Positions 49,683 to 63,745 of a stretch of 64,000 bases of DNA are shown here, in pieces. Under the pieces are notes generated by a model. That model was not told the origin of the DNA. It worked only from the letters and a program-made list of their open reading frames with translations, and made no database searches. The stretch is taken from positions 1 through 64,000 of the forward strand of contig WBMZ01012699.1 in assembly GCA_013400975.1 (NCBI GenBank). Direction: 5' to 3'. The translations under genes and the position numbers were made by a program. Source of the stretch: Atrichornis clamosus (Eukaryota > Chordata > Aves > Passeriformes > Menuridae). Within the stretch, counting starts at the first letter, position 1. Each line of letters starts with the position of its first letter.

Positions 49683-52600
49683 CTTAGTTCATTGTAGCAT
49701 TCAATATCAATCTCAGTAGCAGACTATGAATGGAGAGATTATATATTTTTGTTTTCAATAAACATCTTGTGCATTTTTGCTGTTTTCCTATAACTTCATT
49801 TAGTATTTATTTGTCCAATTCTTTTGAGCATCTATCCATTCAATCTAAGTTAAATGCTTAGACACACAGAAGTTAAAAAATCCTAATACCTGCACCTGAA
49901 ACACAACTGTAGTTGAAGTGCCTCAGTCTGGTCCTGCTTGGGCAACCCAAGATACTTCAGCCTGAGAAGACAAAAGGGGAAAAGACACTAAGGAAAAGCA
50001 GAGTCTGAGAACTGTGCTCATTTGTAACCAAAAAGTTCCAAAATAAAGTTATCTAAAAAAACATTTTTTTAGTAGGTTTCCTCCCCAACATGCAATCAGA
50101 ATAATTACAAGCACAGATATTAGATCACAAGACAGAAAGGAGTCTGCACACAGGGCCATAAAGCAGTCTCTGCTTTCCTGTCAATTCTTCTTTCCCTCCT
50201 GTGTATTACCTCTGCTTTTCCAACTAATTAATTTTATTTCATTTACTTTTTTTAAGTGTCCTCTCCTTGCAATTCAGTGTCTACACTAAAACTGCACCTT
50301 GACTAACTGATTTTTTCCCCCTATGTCCATGCTTGGAAAGCATTTAAAAGTAATTAAAGATTTCTCTGGTCTATTTGAAGGGTACACAGATAATCAACAG
50401 GTAGTGACTTTGATCGATAGCCACTATCATAGAAACTGGAGGATGAAATCTTTGAGTGAATTTTCTCGAAGGAAAGCTGGGAAGGTAATGTGTTCCAAAC
50501 TATGACTGAGACACAGTTTTACCACATGCCATGTAGCTTCTAAAGATGGTACAAATACCAGAGATTGGCACAATGAAAGAGATTTGCTGCAGCCATCTGA
50601 ATTCCTCATGCATATAATTTGCTCTGGGATACCTCATCTTCTCAATATTACTTGAGCCTTCTTAGTGCTATCATATATCAACAGAAATTTGTTAGCAATA
50701 AAACTACAGTGAAGCAACTTTCATTGCTGAGAAATTAAGAGAGAAACAGAATATCATGGGTTTCAACATAATGTTGAGACGTATCAGCAAGGAGCAGTGT
50801 CACAGGGTCTTCCTATCAGGGAGATGTATGTGAAACAGTAACTTCATGGGTTACATCTGAAATTCCAGACTGGAAATGGTGAAGATAATTCTGACATATA
50901 CTGTTGCCAGCAAAAATTTCAAAAGGGAGAAAACACCAAAGCTGTCTGCTTCAAATATTCAGAGATGTGAGTTAACTCAGTGGATTTAAAAGCAAGTAAA
51001 AGCTATCATAAATTTCACCTTTAAATAAATGGAAAAAAAACCCTGAATTCATGCAGAGGATACATGGGTAACCTCTAGTAACAAAGAGAAAACCTGCACG
51101 AACATTTCTCATGTGTTGAACCCTTTTCTGAGTTCTGTTTATTAATATGTTAAACAGCATGACTTTACATCTGAGAAAATTTGGTAATTTTTTTCTTCCC
51201 TATTTTCAAGGCTGGACAGGAAATACCTTTTAAACTTCAGTAAAGTATTGCATGGGATTAATTTGGATCTTATTTTGAAGTGGGTTTAGCAAAAGTGAAG
51301 TGAATCTCTTAATAGAAAAGCTCTGGGTGATATTAAACTTCAGAGAAGATAAAGTAAAAGGTAATTATAAATAACAGTTTTAAGGACTCCAGGAGAGGTC
51401 TCCCTGATATGAACAATTTAGTTGAAATGCATATTTCAGGAAAAATTTGTGTAATGTTTGTTTGTTTGAAAACACAGATGAACAATTTACTATGAAGAAG
51501 ATAGCATAATCAAGATATTTCTTTACGGATTTAAACTCTATCAGAATGTTACCATTCAACCTCATTTTTGGGGAAAAAAACATAGTCAATGGAAAATAGA
51601 AAAGAAAGCTGCATGTAATGGCATTTTAGCAGTTTATCCACGGCAGGATGCTTTGCCCTCATTTAGGATATCTGCTTGACCTGGAGTGAAGTCATAAGAT
51701 ACAAACAATGCCAACCATTTGTGGTGAGCACTCAATGGCACCAGGGGTATTTTTTGGTATTGAATATGCCAGAAAGTCACTACCTTCAGACACACATCTG
51801 TCCCTTTGAATAAGGCTTGACAAACAAGCTGTTAAAACTGACCTGGAGGCTTACGACTGGCAGCCAAGTTCTTTGTGCTACAGAAGTCCTGCATACTTTC
51901 ATTTTTACATTTTATATTATGGTAGTTATCCTATCACACCAAACCAGCATCAATAGCATTTATGATTCCTTTATTTTACAAAAAGCCATGGCTGAAATAC
52001 TGGTTGGATAAAACAGCAAATAGCGCAAGAATCCATATAGAGGGAAAAAGTAGCAGAGAGATGCTACTTCAGTCATACCTGCCCCAGAAGGGACAATGCA
52101 GAACACACTGTCACTGTTGCTGTCACACACATACTCGGGGAGAAGCCAGAGAGTAGAGGCACAATTCAACCATGCTGCAAGTTCTTGAACTCAGTAGGAA
52201 AGAAACACTGCCTGGCAATAGCTTCCACAACTGCTCAGCCTTTCCATTACACATTCCTACTGATCTTAGAAAGCTGTCAGGCTTACTGCTTCCCTCCTCT
52301 TCAAACAGGAGTTAGGAATGCCTTTGGATATGTTAAAAAGCACATTGGAAAAAGACACTGAACACCTACACTGAAGATACTTGACTGCTTCCAGGCTTCC
52401 TTACAGACTCTGACCCCCACTTAATACAAAGTTCTAGCTTGCTCACTGTTTCACAGAGAGGAAACATCAAATTTCACCTGAACATAACAGCTTTTCATCC
52501 CCTGAAGCCTTTCATACTTAAACACATAGGTAAAGTGGGAACAGAGAAGTTGCTCCATCACTGCCCACATTGTGTCTCTGAATAAATGGCTCCATGTTGC

Positions 52601-53459
52601 AGGCCTTCTTTTTTAACCAAAAAAAGCCACCTGTGCATTGGCAAAAAGTTGAAGTATATTCTTTACCAAAAAAAAAAAGGAAAAAAAAAATCCCATTTAG
52701 ATCGATCTGAAATGAACTTTCCTGCATTAGGCTGCTAACCTGTAGAACATTCTGGCTGCAGCTTTTATCAATCCATACAACAGTATTTTGACAAACAAGT
52801 TTAACATTGAAACCAACAGTTGCAATTTGGCAGCCATGAGTTTTCTCTCTTTCATTTTAACAACGTTTCTGCCAGCACTCACTGTTCTTATTATTCAAGC
52901 TACAGCAGCCATAACTCATGTCTCTGGGGCATTATTGTATGTATGCTTTAGAGTAAAGAGGGCTCTTAGGATGTCTAATATGATATCCTTTGCAATCTGT
53001 TATTAGGGTATGAATCACCTTGTCAGTTAATCACACCATTATGAATGCTGAAGGCACGAAAACCAGGAGGGATTGAAATACATATATTTCCAGATTAAGA
53101 AAAGCTATTTAAAACATACAGGCAGACTAGTGAATATAGGTTTTGAGCTGTGTCAGATTGGCATGCAAAATTAAAAAAATGTTAATCAAGAGGTCTTTTT
53201 GCCTTAGTTGGTTGTAATGATAATGAAAGAGAAAGGGAAAGAAAACACAAACTTCCATCTTCTGTTAAAAACGGAATGTGGAAGGAGGAATTCAGTGCAC
53301 TTAGACTAAAACCAATATAATTTTAAAAAACAATAGATAAATTCATCAACCCTCTGTTTGCCTGGGCTGTCATTTGAAGCTAGAAGAGGCTGATGCATTT
53401 AGTCAAAGTCATCATCAGTACTGCAGAGCAACATTAATCTCTCACTTTTTTATGCATTC

Positions 53460-53473
53460 GGGGGGGTGGGGGG
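53460..53473 (+). repeat. G-rich homopolymer pair (G7-T-G6)
   Basis: Seven G residues, one T and six G residues follow tgcattc. The run could support a G-quadruplex with very short loops and is likely to vary in length or be misread in sequencing. Confidence 0.85.
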
Positions 53474-53550
53474 ATGTCCTTTCACTTCCCTTGCGTGTAC
53501 TTTGCTGCCACCTCCAGGATACAGTGGATTTAGCCTAGAAGTTTAAAAAC

Positions 53551-53592
53551 CTTGTCATCAACCAAAATGTCAGCTTGTCAGCAACCAAATGA
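53551..53592 (+). repeat. Imperfect short tandem duplication
   Basis: The word cttgtcatcaaccaaaatg is followed 4 bases later by cttgtcagcaaccaaatga. The two copies differ at a central base and by one A in the A run. Confidence 0.75.
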
Positions 53593-56500
53593 CTGCTCTG
53601 AGGTGCAGTATTTCAAATTGTAAGAATGGTTTTCGTTTCATTTTAAAAAGAAGTCACTCAAAATCTGTAAGCCAGGATGTCTTACAGTTGCCAGAGCTGC
53701 AGGCTTCTTCCTTAGAAAAGCAAAATGGTGCTTTAAAATAATAGCCTGTTTAGCATCATTCTAAATTACAGAGGAAAGCTTGTAAAAAAGAAATTTATGG
53801 CATACACTCATTCCACAGTCTTTTGTGATTGTTATTGCACCTAATCCCAGGAAAAGAAGAAGTAAACAGACAGTTCTTAACTGGAAGTGTTTTACAGGGT
53901 TGGGATTTTGTTTTCCTTTTCTAAAGCTGTGTTAGATCATTCAAGGCACACTCTGAGCCCCTTAGAAGCAGGCAATAATTGCAATGAAAAAAAGGGTTCA
54001 AAGTCCTCTAGGATGAGAAGGTAGTAGTGGTATCTTTCTCCTCTTTTATTAATGAGAAGGTCAGGTTCAAGTGGATGGATTATCAGGTATCATTAAGAAA
54101 TTCATTTTTACAAAAGCTGTAATGAGGTGTTCGGTCTCACTGTGCAGAGTTGCACACAATGGACTACGAAAAATTTGTCCTAAAATTAAGACTAATATTA
54201 GACTAGAGCAAATTTTTTTAAGACACCATACAATTACTAATATCTGCAGTGTAGAAGGATTCAGAACTTGCTAAGGCTAATGATATGTTCTGGTTGTAGG
54301 CATACTATCTACTTTTTTTTTTTGTATCTTCAAAAACAGATATTGAAGTCATCATTTATGACACTGAAGGAAAGCTCAGTGAACAAATTAATTAATTTTT
54401 ATTTAAAAATAAGATTCAGTGAAAATTAGGTCATACCCTATTAGGGCTTTCATTTTTATTATGAACCTCTACCTCAAAAGTATAGGATGAAGCTTAGTTC
54501 CTTTGCCTAAAATCTGCACTCCAGGTTTTTCAGGGCCTGATTAAAGTTAGCAAGGGGCAAATGAACATATCCATGGCAGAAATGGGCTGTACCACCCACT
54601 GGATTAGGCATTGCCACACTCTTTCTCTGTAGACATCAGCATAGGTGCTATATATCATAGAAACCACAAAACAAGTTTAGTGACATTTAAGCAAGGTCTT
54701 TAATCTGTTAGATTTTGCAGAATTTACCTTACTGGCACAAAAGCTTGCTTTGCCTGGCTTTTGCCAAAGCATGTGCAGATGGCAAGCTGCAGTGCAAACA
54801 CAAACATCTCTCCATGCTATAGCTCAAGGGTTTGTCAAGCATCATTAAAAATTATGTATTTAGGGTAAGTTATTTGGCTCCATTTTTACTTTATTCTTAG
54901 AGTTGTTAAACACTTACATTGCTAAAGATGAGGTGTGTGTTCACTGAGTTCTACTAAAATTCTTGGCAATAATCTTGCAAGAAAAAGTGTAGAATATGAC
55001 TTACATTGATTTCCTGTACCAATCATTACAAATTTATCAGAGCCATAAAAATGCATGGAAGAGGTGCTCACTGTGTTCACAATAATGTTGAACTACACTT
55101 ACCTTTGGGAAGTCAAAGGGCTCAATTACTTTTCCTCTATTTTAGATAGAACTCACTTGCTCTCCAATGTGACCAGAATTTGAAGTAGTTATTAATTTGT
55201 ACACAGAAAATATAATAGTCCTTTATAGCTGAAGAGAGCAGTCTGAGAGAAAGATTAAAAATTCAGTAGGATGCTTGTACATAACCTGATAAAATTTGAC
55301 CCTCAATCCAGAAAACAGTGACAGTATGTCAATATTTCAGAATATTTCAGAACTACTACAGAAATTATACCAAAATAAAAGAACTACAGTCGGAGTAAGG
55401 ACTCAGCTGCCTGGAAAATTAATCCACAGTAGGCCATATTGAAATATTACGCTGGTACCTTGGACTAATATGATCATTTCCTGAAAATCCCTTTTAAAAG
55501 GGGACACTTGTTATACTAAAATTTAACATTAATTTATGTTGTTCAAAAAAAACCCCCATGCTAATTCACAGCATAGCAGTACCTCATCAACATGGCACAT
55601 TGGGAAAAGGGTTTGTCTGCTAAAAGAAATGCAAATCATGTACTAACAAGGATTTCTGGGATTGTTTTCCTCTGGCTTTTTTTTATTTCCCTTTTACATG
55701 CTCTGTAAATGTTAGAATTCATATTGAAAAAAAAACCCATCAAATCAAGCTAGAAATGAAAATGAAAATAATAAACAAATCAAGACTTCCTAAGAAAAGA
55801 CAATTTTCTGTTATTCACATCAACTTTGTTTTCCTAGATAGAACAGAAATAAAAGGCTCATGTAGCCGGGTAAGTTTCAAAAGAGGTTTCTAGATTACAT
55901 TATTAACTCCTTTACTGTTATAATACTTCATCCTTTTTTCACAGCAGAAAAGCTGGATCACTCCTTTGTTGCTATTGTAAACTTGCTATAGCTGCATGTA
56001 AACATAATCCCAATTAGATGTTCATCACAGACAGACTTCTGCTGTCAATATTCAGCATGGTTCTTCACCAGAAGCCATCAATATGACCGACACACTCTGT
56101 TTTCTCACTGACAGGTCATGCATCAGCCACACGCTGTTTATTTGTCAGCTTCATTGATTTAAACACTTTCTTATGCTTTCACTTGTACATCTAGGAGGGA
56201 GATGATATTATCAGAGGCCTCACAACACAGATAGATGCAATGAACTACTCCAAACGAGCACATCATGAGATGAGTGTCCATGGCTGGAAGAGCACAAGAC
56301 AATTAAATTCTCAAAGTATATCAAGCTGCTTTTGCCATCCTGATTAAAGGGTAGCAGGTTTTCTGGAATATATGTCCCTAACAGAGTTTACACACTCCAC
56401 TTACTATGTAGGATCATCAATGTCCTCTCTTTTTAGGTAAGCCTTGCCTCATTTTTTAAAATATAAAAATGCAACCTTTTTTTTATACTTTGCACTGCTG

Positions 56501-57596
56501 TTGTGATGTGACTGCTAGTTGCACTGCTAATGTAGAGAAGAGAAAGAGTTCCAGTCCCCCATGTGGAGAATTAATCCCATTTTCTGACATCTTTAAACTT
56601 CTTCCTTATCACATGAGGTTGTGTGGAAACAGTATTGCTTTGTCCTAAAAGGAGGAGTTTAATCCTCCCTTAGCCTGGCTTAATAAATGGTGCTCATGAG
56701 ATCACAGCAACTACAAAAAACCCAAGGAGGTTTAATTTATAATTTCACACCATTACAGCAAAGGTGGTCAGAGTCTCTAAATTCTCTGAACATGGGCATA
56801 AAATTCATGACATCAAAGCTCATGGGAAAAATTCCTGATCAAGATAAGCCACAAAGGAAAAAATTAAATTAGTGACCAGTGTGGGCGTAGTGTGACTCTT
56901 ATTTCAGGCTATATCTTATTGAGATGAGAGTCCCAAGACAGCCCTATTTAAACTAATTTAGCATAAAATACCACTCAATACAATGGTGGCAATGCCTAGT
57001 CTCAAATGTCTCCTGCAATTTACCTTTAATCTGTAACATTCCCCACCTTCTGTGCAATTTCATGGCAGAAAAATAATAGTTATAAAGGCTACTGTAAAAT
57101 AGCTTTTCCAGTTACAGACAATTAGTTGTAAAGATATTCAAGTGTCCTAGTGCTTCTATTCAAATGTAAATATTTGTGATTTTAACAGCTTACTATTCAA
57201 AGCAAAATAAGCTATTCATTTACCACACTTCCTTTATTCAGAACACTGAATAATATTTACAGTCAACATTTTATTTTTTCAAGGAAAGTAATTTTTTCCC
57301 TTCGTTCAAGATTCATTGTCTTTCAAATGTTCTTATCATTGTTGCTACTAAATACTATGGCATCTTTTTCAGAAATTATAACTGCAGGAGAAGGAAAAAT
57401 ATTTCAATTACAAAAGCACACTCTAAATAATAAAATGGCCAGTTCATAACTGCTGTGCCTCAGGAGGTGCTGAAGGCAGGATTCTTGAAATAATTGTAAT
57501 TATTTCCTTGCCATGTTTTTTCTCAAGACCTTTGTCAGTAATAAGTTTGTTCTTCCCCTTTGCCACCTTCTCCCTACGCCCACTCTCCCTCCCCAG

Positions 57597-57809
57597 CAAG
57601 AGTTAGAAAGGCCAGTACAGCAAAAGCTAAAATTGAAGTGTCATTACCCATTTCTCTCAACTCACCTCGCTCAGCAAAAGCTATAGACACAACAGACAGC
57701 AGGAACAGGCAGCTGAGAAAAAGAATCACACAGGAGAGTGCACTGAAGGTCCCTTACTCCCTGGCATTCTGGCTCTCAGCAACCATGGAAGTCAGTGCAG
57801 AATATTCCA
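57597..57809 (+). other. Candidate symmetric exon
   Basis: A strong pyrimidine tract (ccttctccctacgcccac, then tctccctccccag) forms a good splice acceptor ending at 57596. The word ttcca|gtaaga is an acceptable donor. The enclosed 213 bases are divisible by three, and one plus-strand frame is open throughout (57560-57832). The encoded peptide is rich in S, A, K and R and I do not recognise it. It may be a lncRNA or alternative exon, or chance. Confidence 0.2.
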
Positions 57810-58437
57810 GTAAGACCAAACTGTTTGAGTAAACAGCTGTGCAGAATCCTTACTTTAGCTGAGAGAAAATGATGCATTATTCTATTATGTACACTGACAA
57901 GTGATTTATTGGTATGCCTTTTATTCCTCAAAACCTGTTTAGGTATTACACTTCTCCAGAACTGTACTGAATTTCTAATTCTGTGCAATTCTATATTTGA
58001 GCAGTAGTGCTAGGTATCCTTATTTGTTAATGGTCTATTAGAATAGTCCATTTTCTCCCCAATATATGCTTCCTTAGGAATATTTTTACAGCTACTCTCA
58101 AAGTCCTGAATTTCATTTTTCATAGCAGATGTTTTACTTCTGTCTTGCCCCCTCTTCAAGATTCTATCAAGATTAATCTGATATGTAATTACAAAAATCT
58201 AAATTTATTAGAAAATAAAATTCAAGAACTCAACTACTTAAATGGGAAGTTTCAAATATTAACAAGAGAAAAAAAATTAAAAGTGCAAAATAATATAAGC
58301 TGTTTTCCTTCAGAAGTTATTTATGTTATCTACAGAATATCTGTGCGTTTGTGCTCCATATTCACTTCGTTCATCTACTCTGAGTCTGGAAAAAAATTCA
58401 GTGTAGATGTAGAGAAGTGGTATGGGGTCTAGAAAAA

Positions 58438-58462
58438 GGGAAAGGGGAAAAGGGAAAGGGGG
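58438..58462 (+). promoter_or_regulatory. Canonical G-quadruplex motif
   Basis: Four G runs (GGG, GGGG, GGG, GGGGG) are separated by A-only loops of 3, 4 and 3 bases. This satisfies the standard G3+N1-7 quadruplex rule on the plus strand. A further GGGG lies just upstream at about 58424-58427. No promoter is recognisable beside it, so its role is unknown. Confidence 0.75.
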
Positions 58463-59725
58463 TAAAAATGTTTGCCAAAAGTCCCATGTATCAGTTACTC
58501 CTTATGCCTCTGCCCTCTCAAACTTTTCTGTTCTCTTCCTTCTTATTTCAGGGGAAAATAATGGACTTTGGATCACCCCATTTTTCATTCCAGCCTGCTG
58601 TGTGCCAGCCATTCAAGACAACTTGCTCCCAGAAGTGGGAATGCACAGTAAACTGCATTCTGATTTCGGAGTCAAACTCTCTCTTCAGCTCTAGTGAACT
58701 ATCTTGTACATATCTTGTTCAAAAAAAGTATTAATACTGGAGATGCGTGGAGGGAAGGAAATAAAAAAGAAAAGCATTGATTATTATTTAAAGATAAGAA
58801 GATGTTAGATAACACCAAGATGTTAAATAACCATCAAGCACAATTCCCTTTTCACTGTAAAAAAAACAGGGAATGTCTGAAAAGCTTCTAAAGGCAAATT
58901 TTGGTACTTCAGAATATTTCAGCTCTAAAGGGATGTTATTAAAGGAGATAGAAGTTTCATTTTATTTAAATAAGCTTTTTTTGAAAAATGCATCAACCTA
59001 TTAAAAAAGGGAAGCTTTCAAGTCTCCAGTCCACGAAAAATACTAAAGCATCATTCAAATGTGGGAACAAAGTTCTCCATGAACTAAAAATCCCATTTCT
59101 TCTCTTGTTTTATTCAGTGATTCCATATGAACTCTGTTTTACTGCACTGCAGGAATGAGTTCTTGTTACAAGTCCTGAGCCTTGGCTGACTGCAGCTACA
59201 GGTCTCTATTTCTCCTCGTAAAACCCAAACAAAACCTATGGAACATTTCAATGCAGCTTCTGAAACAGCTTTTGCCTTGGCCTGGATAATTCACATGACT
59301 GCATCACATGTGACTTTTGTGAAGACTAAGCCATGAGTACTAAGTTTATATCATATTCTCCGTTCACTCTGTTTAATTTAAGACTGCTAAGTCTGTCCTC
59401 TTGCTGGGTGTGGAAATATGTATATCCACAAACATGTCACCTAACTAAAGACTAAATACCACAGAAAAGTTTTGCTTTCATTTTCTAAGGTGTTCTATTT
59501 TTTGAAACTAAAGGTATATTCATGGAATGACAAATTTTCAAAGAAGCAGCAAGATCAACATTTGTTGATGGTACAGTTGTTTTATATGAACCAGTTTTCA
59601 GCCCAGAAATTAGTTAAAGGTGCGTTTATAGTTTTAAACAATGCAGCACATTAATTTTGAGTAATCATTCTTACAAGTTTCACAAAGATACGTTGTTTCA
59701 AACTTTTTGGGAAGCTAATAAGATC

Positions 59726-59754
59726 TCCCTTCTGTTCTAATTCAACAGAAGGGA
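59726..59754. repeat. Perfect 11-bp hairpin
   Basis: The arms tcccttctgtt and aacagaaggga are perfect complements around the 7-base loop ctaattc. The stem is one of the strongest simple hairpins in the window. Confidence 0.8.
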
Positions 59755-62060
59755 AAGATGTGAAATTAAGAGACTGCATGATGATACCCGAAGTCTCCCT
59801 AAGGAAAAACATTTTGTTGCTAGGGCCACAGCAGCATGCCAAACAGCATTTATGATCTTGGATACCCTTCTTAAAACTGCAGTAGTGCACTTAATGAGCC
59901 ATTGATATACATACTTCAGAGCTGCATAAAATTAGGACGGAGGTAGACTGCGGACCTAGTAAATTAGAACTTTTTCAGGTATCACTTTTACCAAAGTCAT
60001 AATGAAACTAAGACCGAGGGAAGGCCCATTGATTTCAAGGAACAGTCCCACTCCATTCCATAGTGACCCTGCTGCTTTAGCAGGGGATGCTACCAAAAAC
60101 TAGCTCAAGCTCTGCATTTGACAATAGCCTGATTAAGCTTTGGTACAGAATCACTGGCTCACCCTGTGCAGCCAGGGTTACAGCATGTTCCTCAGGAACT
60201 CACAGGGCTTAGCAGTAAACATGCTTGCCAGATATTTTCAAGGATATCATGTTAGCATTTTTCATGAGCACTAAATTTAGTGAAATGGAATGGAGTTTAC
60301 TAAAATAATTGGCAATTATTAAATTAGCAACAAAGTGTTGATAGTACCTGAGAGTTTTGCCTTCAAGAACCTCTCTAAGCAGCAATGAAGGGTTTAACTA
60401 GAATATAGCTTAGTGTGAACTTGCAAACAAAATAAGTTTACTGATAATAGCATAAGCCCAAAGATTTATTTTCTTATGAAACATACTTGCAGGATCTGCT
60501 GAGAATGGACAACTTCAATGCTATTTCAAAGTGCTATCAATTGGCTGCATTATGCAGGTTGAAAATAAAACCTGAGAGACCTCCTGTAATAATCCCATAA
60601 TAATTGTCTATATTGATGGGATATTCTCAGAAGAAAGAATAATTAATGGACTTGAACAGTCAGTCACTGTTGCGCCAGAAAAGATTCTCTCCCACTCACC
60701 TCCACTTCCTTTTTAAAGCAAGAAAGAGAACATTTTTAGCCAAGCACTAGGATGAAAATTAAGTCTTTTGGTGAGTAAAGACTTACAAATGGTATCCCAC
60801 TGACCTATTTCACCAATATAGGCACAACGGGTAGACGGCAGAAATCTACCAAGAAACTATGGAGCTGGTCTAGGAGCTTAAGATATCCCAGTATATCCTA
60901 TTTTCTCACTTGACAATGACCAACAATTAACAAAAATTCCATAATTTTGAGTCATTGTAAAGACATTTCATTCCATCATCATTATTAATCATGACTTGGC
61001 AAACAAGGCAAACTGCTAAGAATAATGGTATCTATTTTCTTCCCATTTTTTCTGGGAAAGAAGCAAGAAATGTACATCCCTACTAAGGCACGTGTCATAT
61101 CAAAGTACATGCCACAGCTCTGCACATACGAAAACTCAAAAGAGGACAAATTAATTCAAAATGAGAGTTTTGGAACATTTTAAAGGCTTTATTTTAGTGT
61201 CTTCTATGCTACTCAGGTTCAAGTCATTTAATAAATTCAACAGCTTAAAGTTTAAACGATTAAAGTAAGGACATGTAGTAGGAAAAGACACATTAAAAGT
61301 AAAAGCCATAGTCAGATTGTAACCATGTTAAAAAATAGAGAAATTGCAATGAGCCCTATGCTTAGGAGAGAGTATTGTGCAGTTAATGTAAGTAATGAAC
61401 CTTTCATGTGAAATGATGTAGTGTCACAACTCATTTGCATCCCACTTAAAGTGTAATTAAGTTTCCCTGACAGCAAGGCTTATGGCTGAAAGAACAGACC
61501 TGGCTGCTAAATTAATCCAGAATCCCTCTAGTTAAATAACACTCTGCAAAGAAAACTTAACACACTCTTATTTAAAGTTCCTAGACTTACATTTAAAGTG
61601 TCACTATACAGAATTTCAGAGAATGTTTTTAAAGACCTCAAGCTACACTCAACCACACAGATGACTTGAAAATTGGGGTGCTGAACCCACAACAAGGTTT
61701 GGCCCAAACCCCAGTGCACAAGATAACGCAGTAACCTGTCTAAATACGTCACCACTTTTGGGTTTTCTTGGAACTGACCTATGCATCACAGGAACTTCAT
61801 TACCAGGAGTCAAATGCAGAGAAAAATCAAAGGTCACAGTGAAAAGGTGCTGCTAGCTACAGCAAAATAGATGATCCTCAGCTGGTTCATTACTTGCAAT
61901 GATACCAAAGTCTGAGTTTTTGATAGGGTAGCATCCAGCAATAATGAGCTCGATATTAAACAGTAGTTTTGGTTTTAATTGAAAGAAGTCCTACTATTAA
62001 CCATTCTTTTCAGCCACCTACAAAAATCATTCCCTAAAAAGAAGTTATTAAAAACATGAT

Positions 62061-62137
62061 AGGAGTGAGGAGTGAGTGGCTTGTGGTCTGGAGAGTCTCA
62101 GTAGTAGCATTAAATTGGGGAGTGCTATTCCTGTTAC
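62061..62137 (+). mobile_element. LTR 3' fragment related to 10290-10466
   Basis: The order aggagtgagtggc, then cattaaattggggagtgc and tattcctg follows the same layout as the LTR end at 10390-10466 (gggagtgattgag, actaaattggggaatacc, attcctag), in the same orientation. Only the last part of the LTR is recognisable. Confidence 0.5.
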
Positions 62138-63745
62138 TGAGGAGTAATATTTTATGGTTTATGAATCTGTTTACTGGTTTTCATCTATTTTAGGGCAATG
62201 AAAGTTGAAACACAACAGAATATACAAATCCTGTAAAATTCACATGGATCTAAGAAAAGTTAACTCATTACCATGAACCGTAAGTTATGTACTGTCTAGA
62301 ATAAGCACTGTCATCCTATTTTCCATTATAGTCCTACCTGCATGTACAAATAGTGAGGAATCTCTGCAGTCTCTCCATGATTCTGAAGGCCTCATTAGAG
62401 AGGATTTCAATTCTGTCACTGGAAAGAATCCAATTTTAGCAGCTTCACAAGATCACTCCCAAGAGTCACTCTGAAATACATTGCATGAAAATCTGCAAAG
62501 TCAAAATCTGGATCGAAAAGGAACAGGTACACAGTGGCTATAATTAAACTGTAGCTGTGTCCTTTCCTACAAGGGGATAAGTTGTAACAGCTTTCTTGAC
62601 TACTGAAGAACAAAAGTCATGTTTTGCAAAATGTTTTGATGTTGTGGAAAATGATTTTACTCTATAGTTGAAGAAAGGGTAAGCTGATAGCCGTTATTTT
62701 ATATATAAAAATATGTTTCAACTAGTCACAAAAAACGAGATGGTAGTAACAGAACATGAACAACCAACTCTCTGAAATTGAGAGATTAAGCTATAGCTTT
62801 ATAGTACTAATATACCATCACCACTTAGAAGACTGGGAAAAATGATTTCAAATATTTTCCATTAAGGGAATGTTTCAGGAAAGTTCTTTGTGCCCAGGAA
62901 GAGAAGTTTAGATTTTCCTTTAAATGCAATGAGATTTTGAGTTAGTTTAGTAAGCAATTATCAAGAGTTTATTGGCATTAACTAAACCAGTATTGTAGAA
63001 TACCAACTGTACAATAACATTGTATAACATTAAGAGTATGAATGCTATCATGTCCCAACAAATCATGTAGCTACACATCAAAATACTAAATTTTTTTCAA
63101 GCAGCATAAATATGGCTTTTTGACCAGGATTGAGGAGGAAATTATATTCTAATAGAATTAAACAGAGACCACCCAGGGTCCTTCAGGCAGCCAAAATAAT
63201 CTGAGGTATTACAGAACCACCAAGCCTAAAATGAAGGAAAAGCTGCTGCAGTAGTTTTTTCTCTAACAATAGTCTGCTCAAGTTCTGAAATCAGGGCCAC
63301 TGGGCACTATAAATCAGCCCTGGATCTTTGAAATCAATGTGTTCCCACATGGAAGGAATACAGATAAATATATATTCTCTGCCAGTTGTTTGTATATAGC
63401 TGTTGTATCTCCTCTAAAACATTCATTCCTTGTAATTGTATGCAAATAAGCAACTTACTGCTTGATACTCTGTATTCTCATCAGATGAAAAGTCTTATTG
63501 CAGATGACATTCCATTCTGAACTTAATCCAAAACGTATTCAAGTAAAATGAAAAAAACTTGGCCTTAAAGCCCAGCCTTGTTTTATTGACAAAAAGAAAC
63601 TGTTCCTTCTCACAAATCTGGCCCCTGATCCAGTTCAATCTCTCTAAGTATTGGATTAAATGCTCATATATATTCTTCCAGTCCTATTATATAGTGTAGA
63701 ATTCATTCATCTTAGGTGGCAAACGCTTTCAACGAACAAATGAAA
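62138..63745. other. AT-rich noncoding spacer
   Basis: I see no gene and no recognisable repeat between the LTR fragment and the CR1 element at the right edge. The only frame of note is 65 codons (62416-62613, minus) and has no features. Confidence 0.55.

Larger units (their letters stand above)
49683..57596. other. AT-rich noncoding spacer
   Basis: No gene was recognised. Frames are 60-72 codons and overlap on both strands. The spacer contains the G-rich run at 53460-53473 and a two-copy imperfect duplication at 53551-53592. Confidence 0.5.
57810..62060. other. AT-rich noncoding spacer
   Basis: No gene was recognised. Overlapping plus-strand frames at 58145-58734 are under 106 codons and differ in frame. 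The G-quadruplex motif at 58438-58462 and the hairpin at 59726-59754 are listed separately. Confidence 0.5.

Noticed and set aside
53505..53518. Additional CTCF-like site (ctgccacctccagg, minus strand)
   Set aside because: It matches the core at 12 of 14 positions, but the mismatches fall at position 3 and at the central position 5, so I judged it weaker than the four listed.
58145..58734. Overlapping plus-strand frames around the G-rich run
   Set aside because: They lie in different frames, include the low-complexity G/A run and show no domain.
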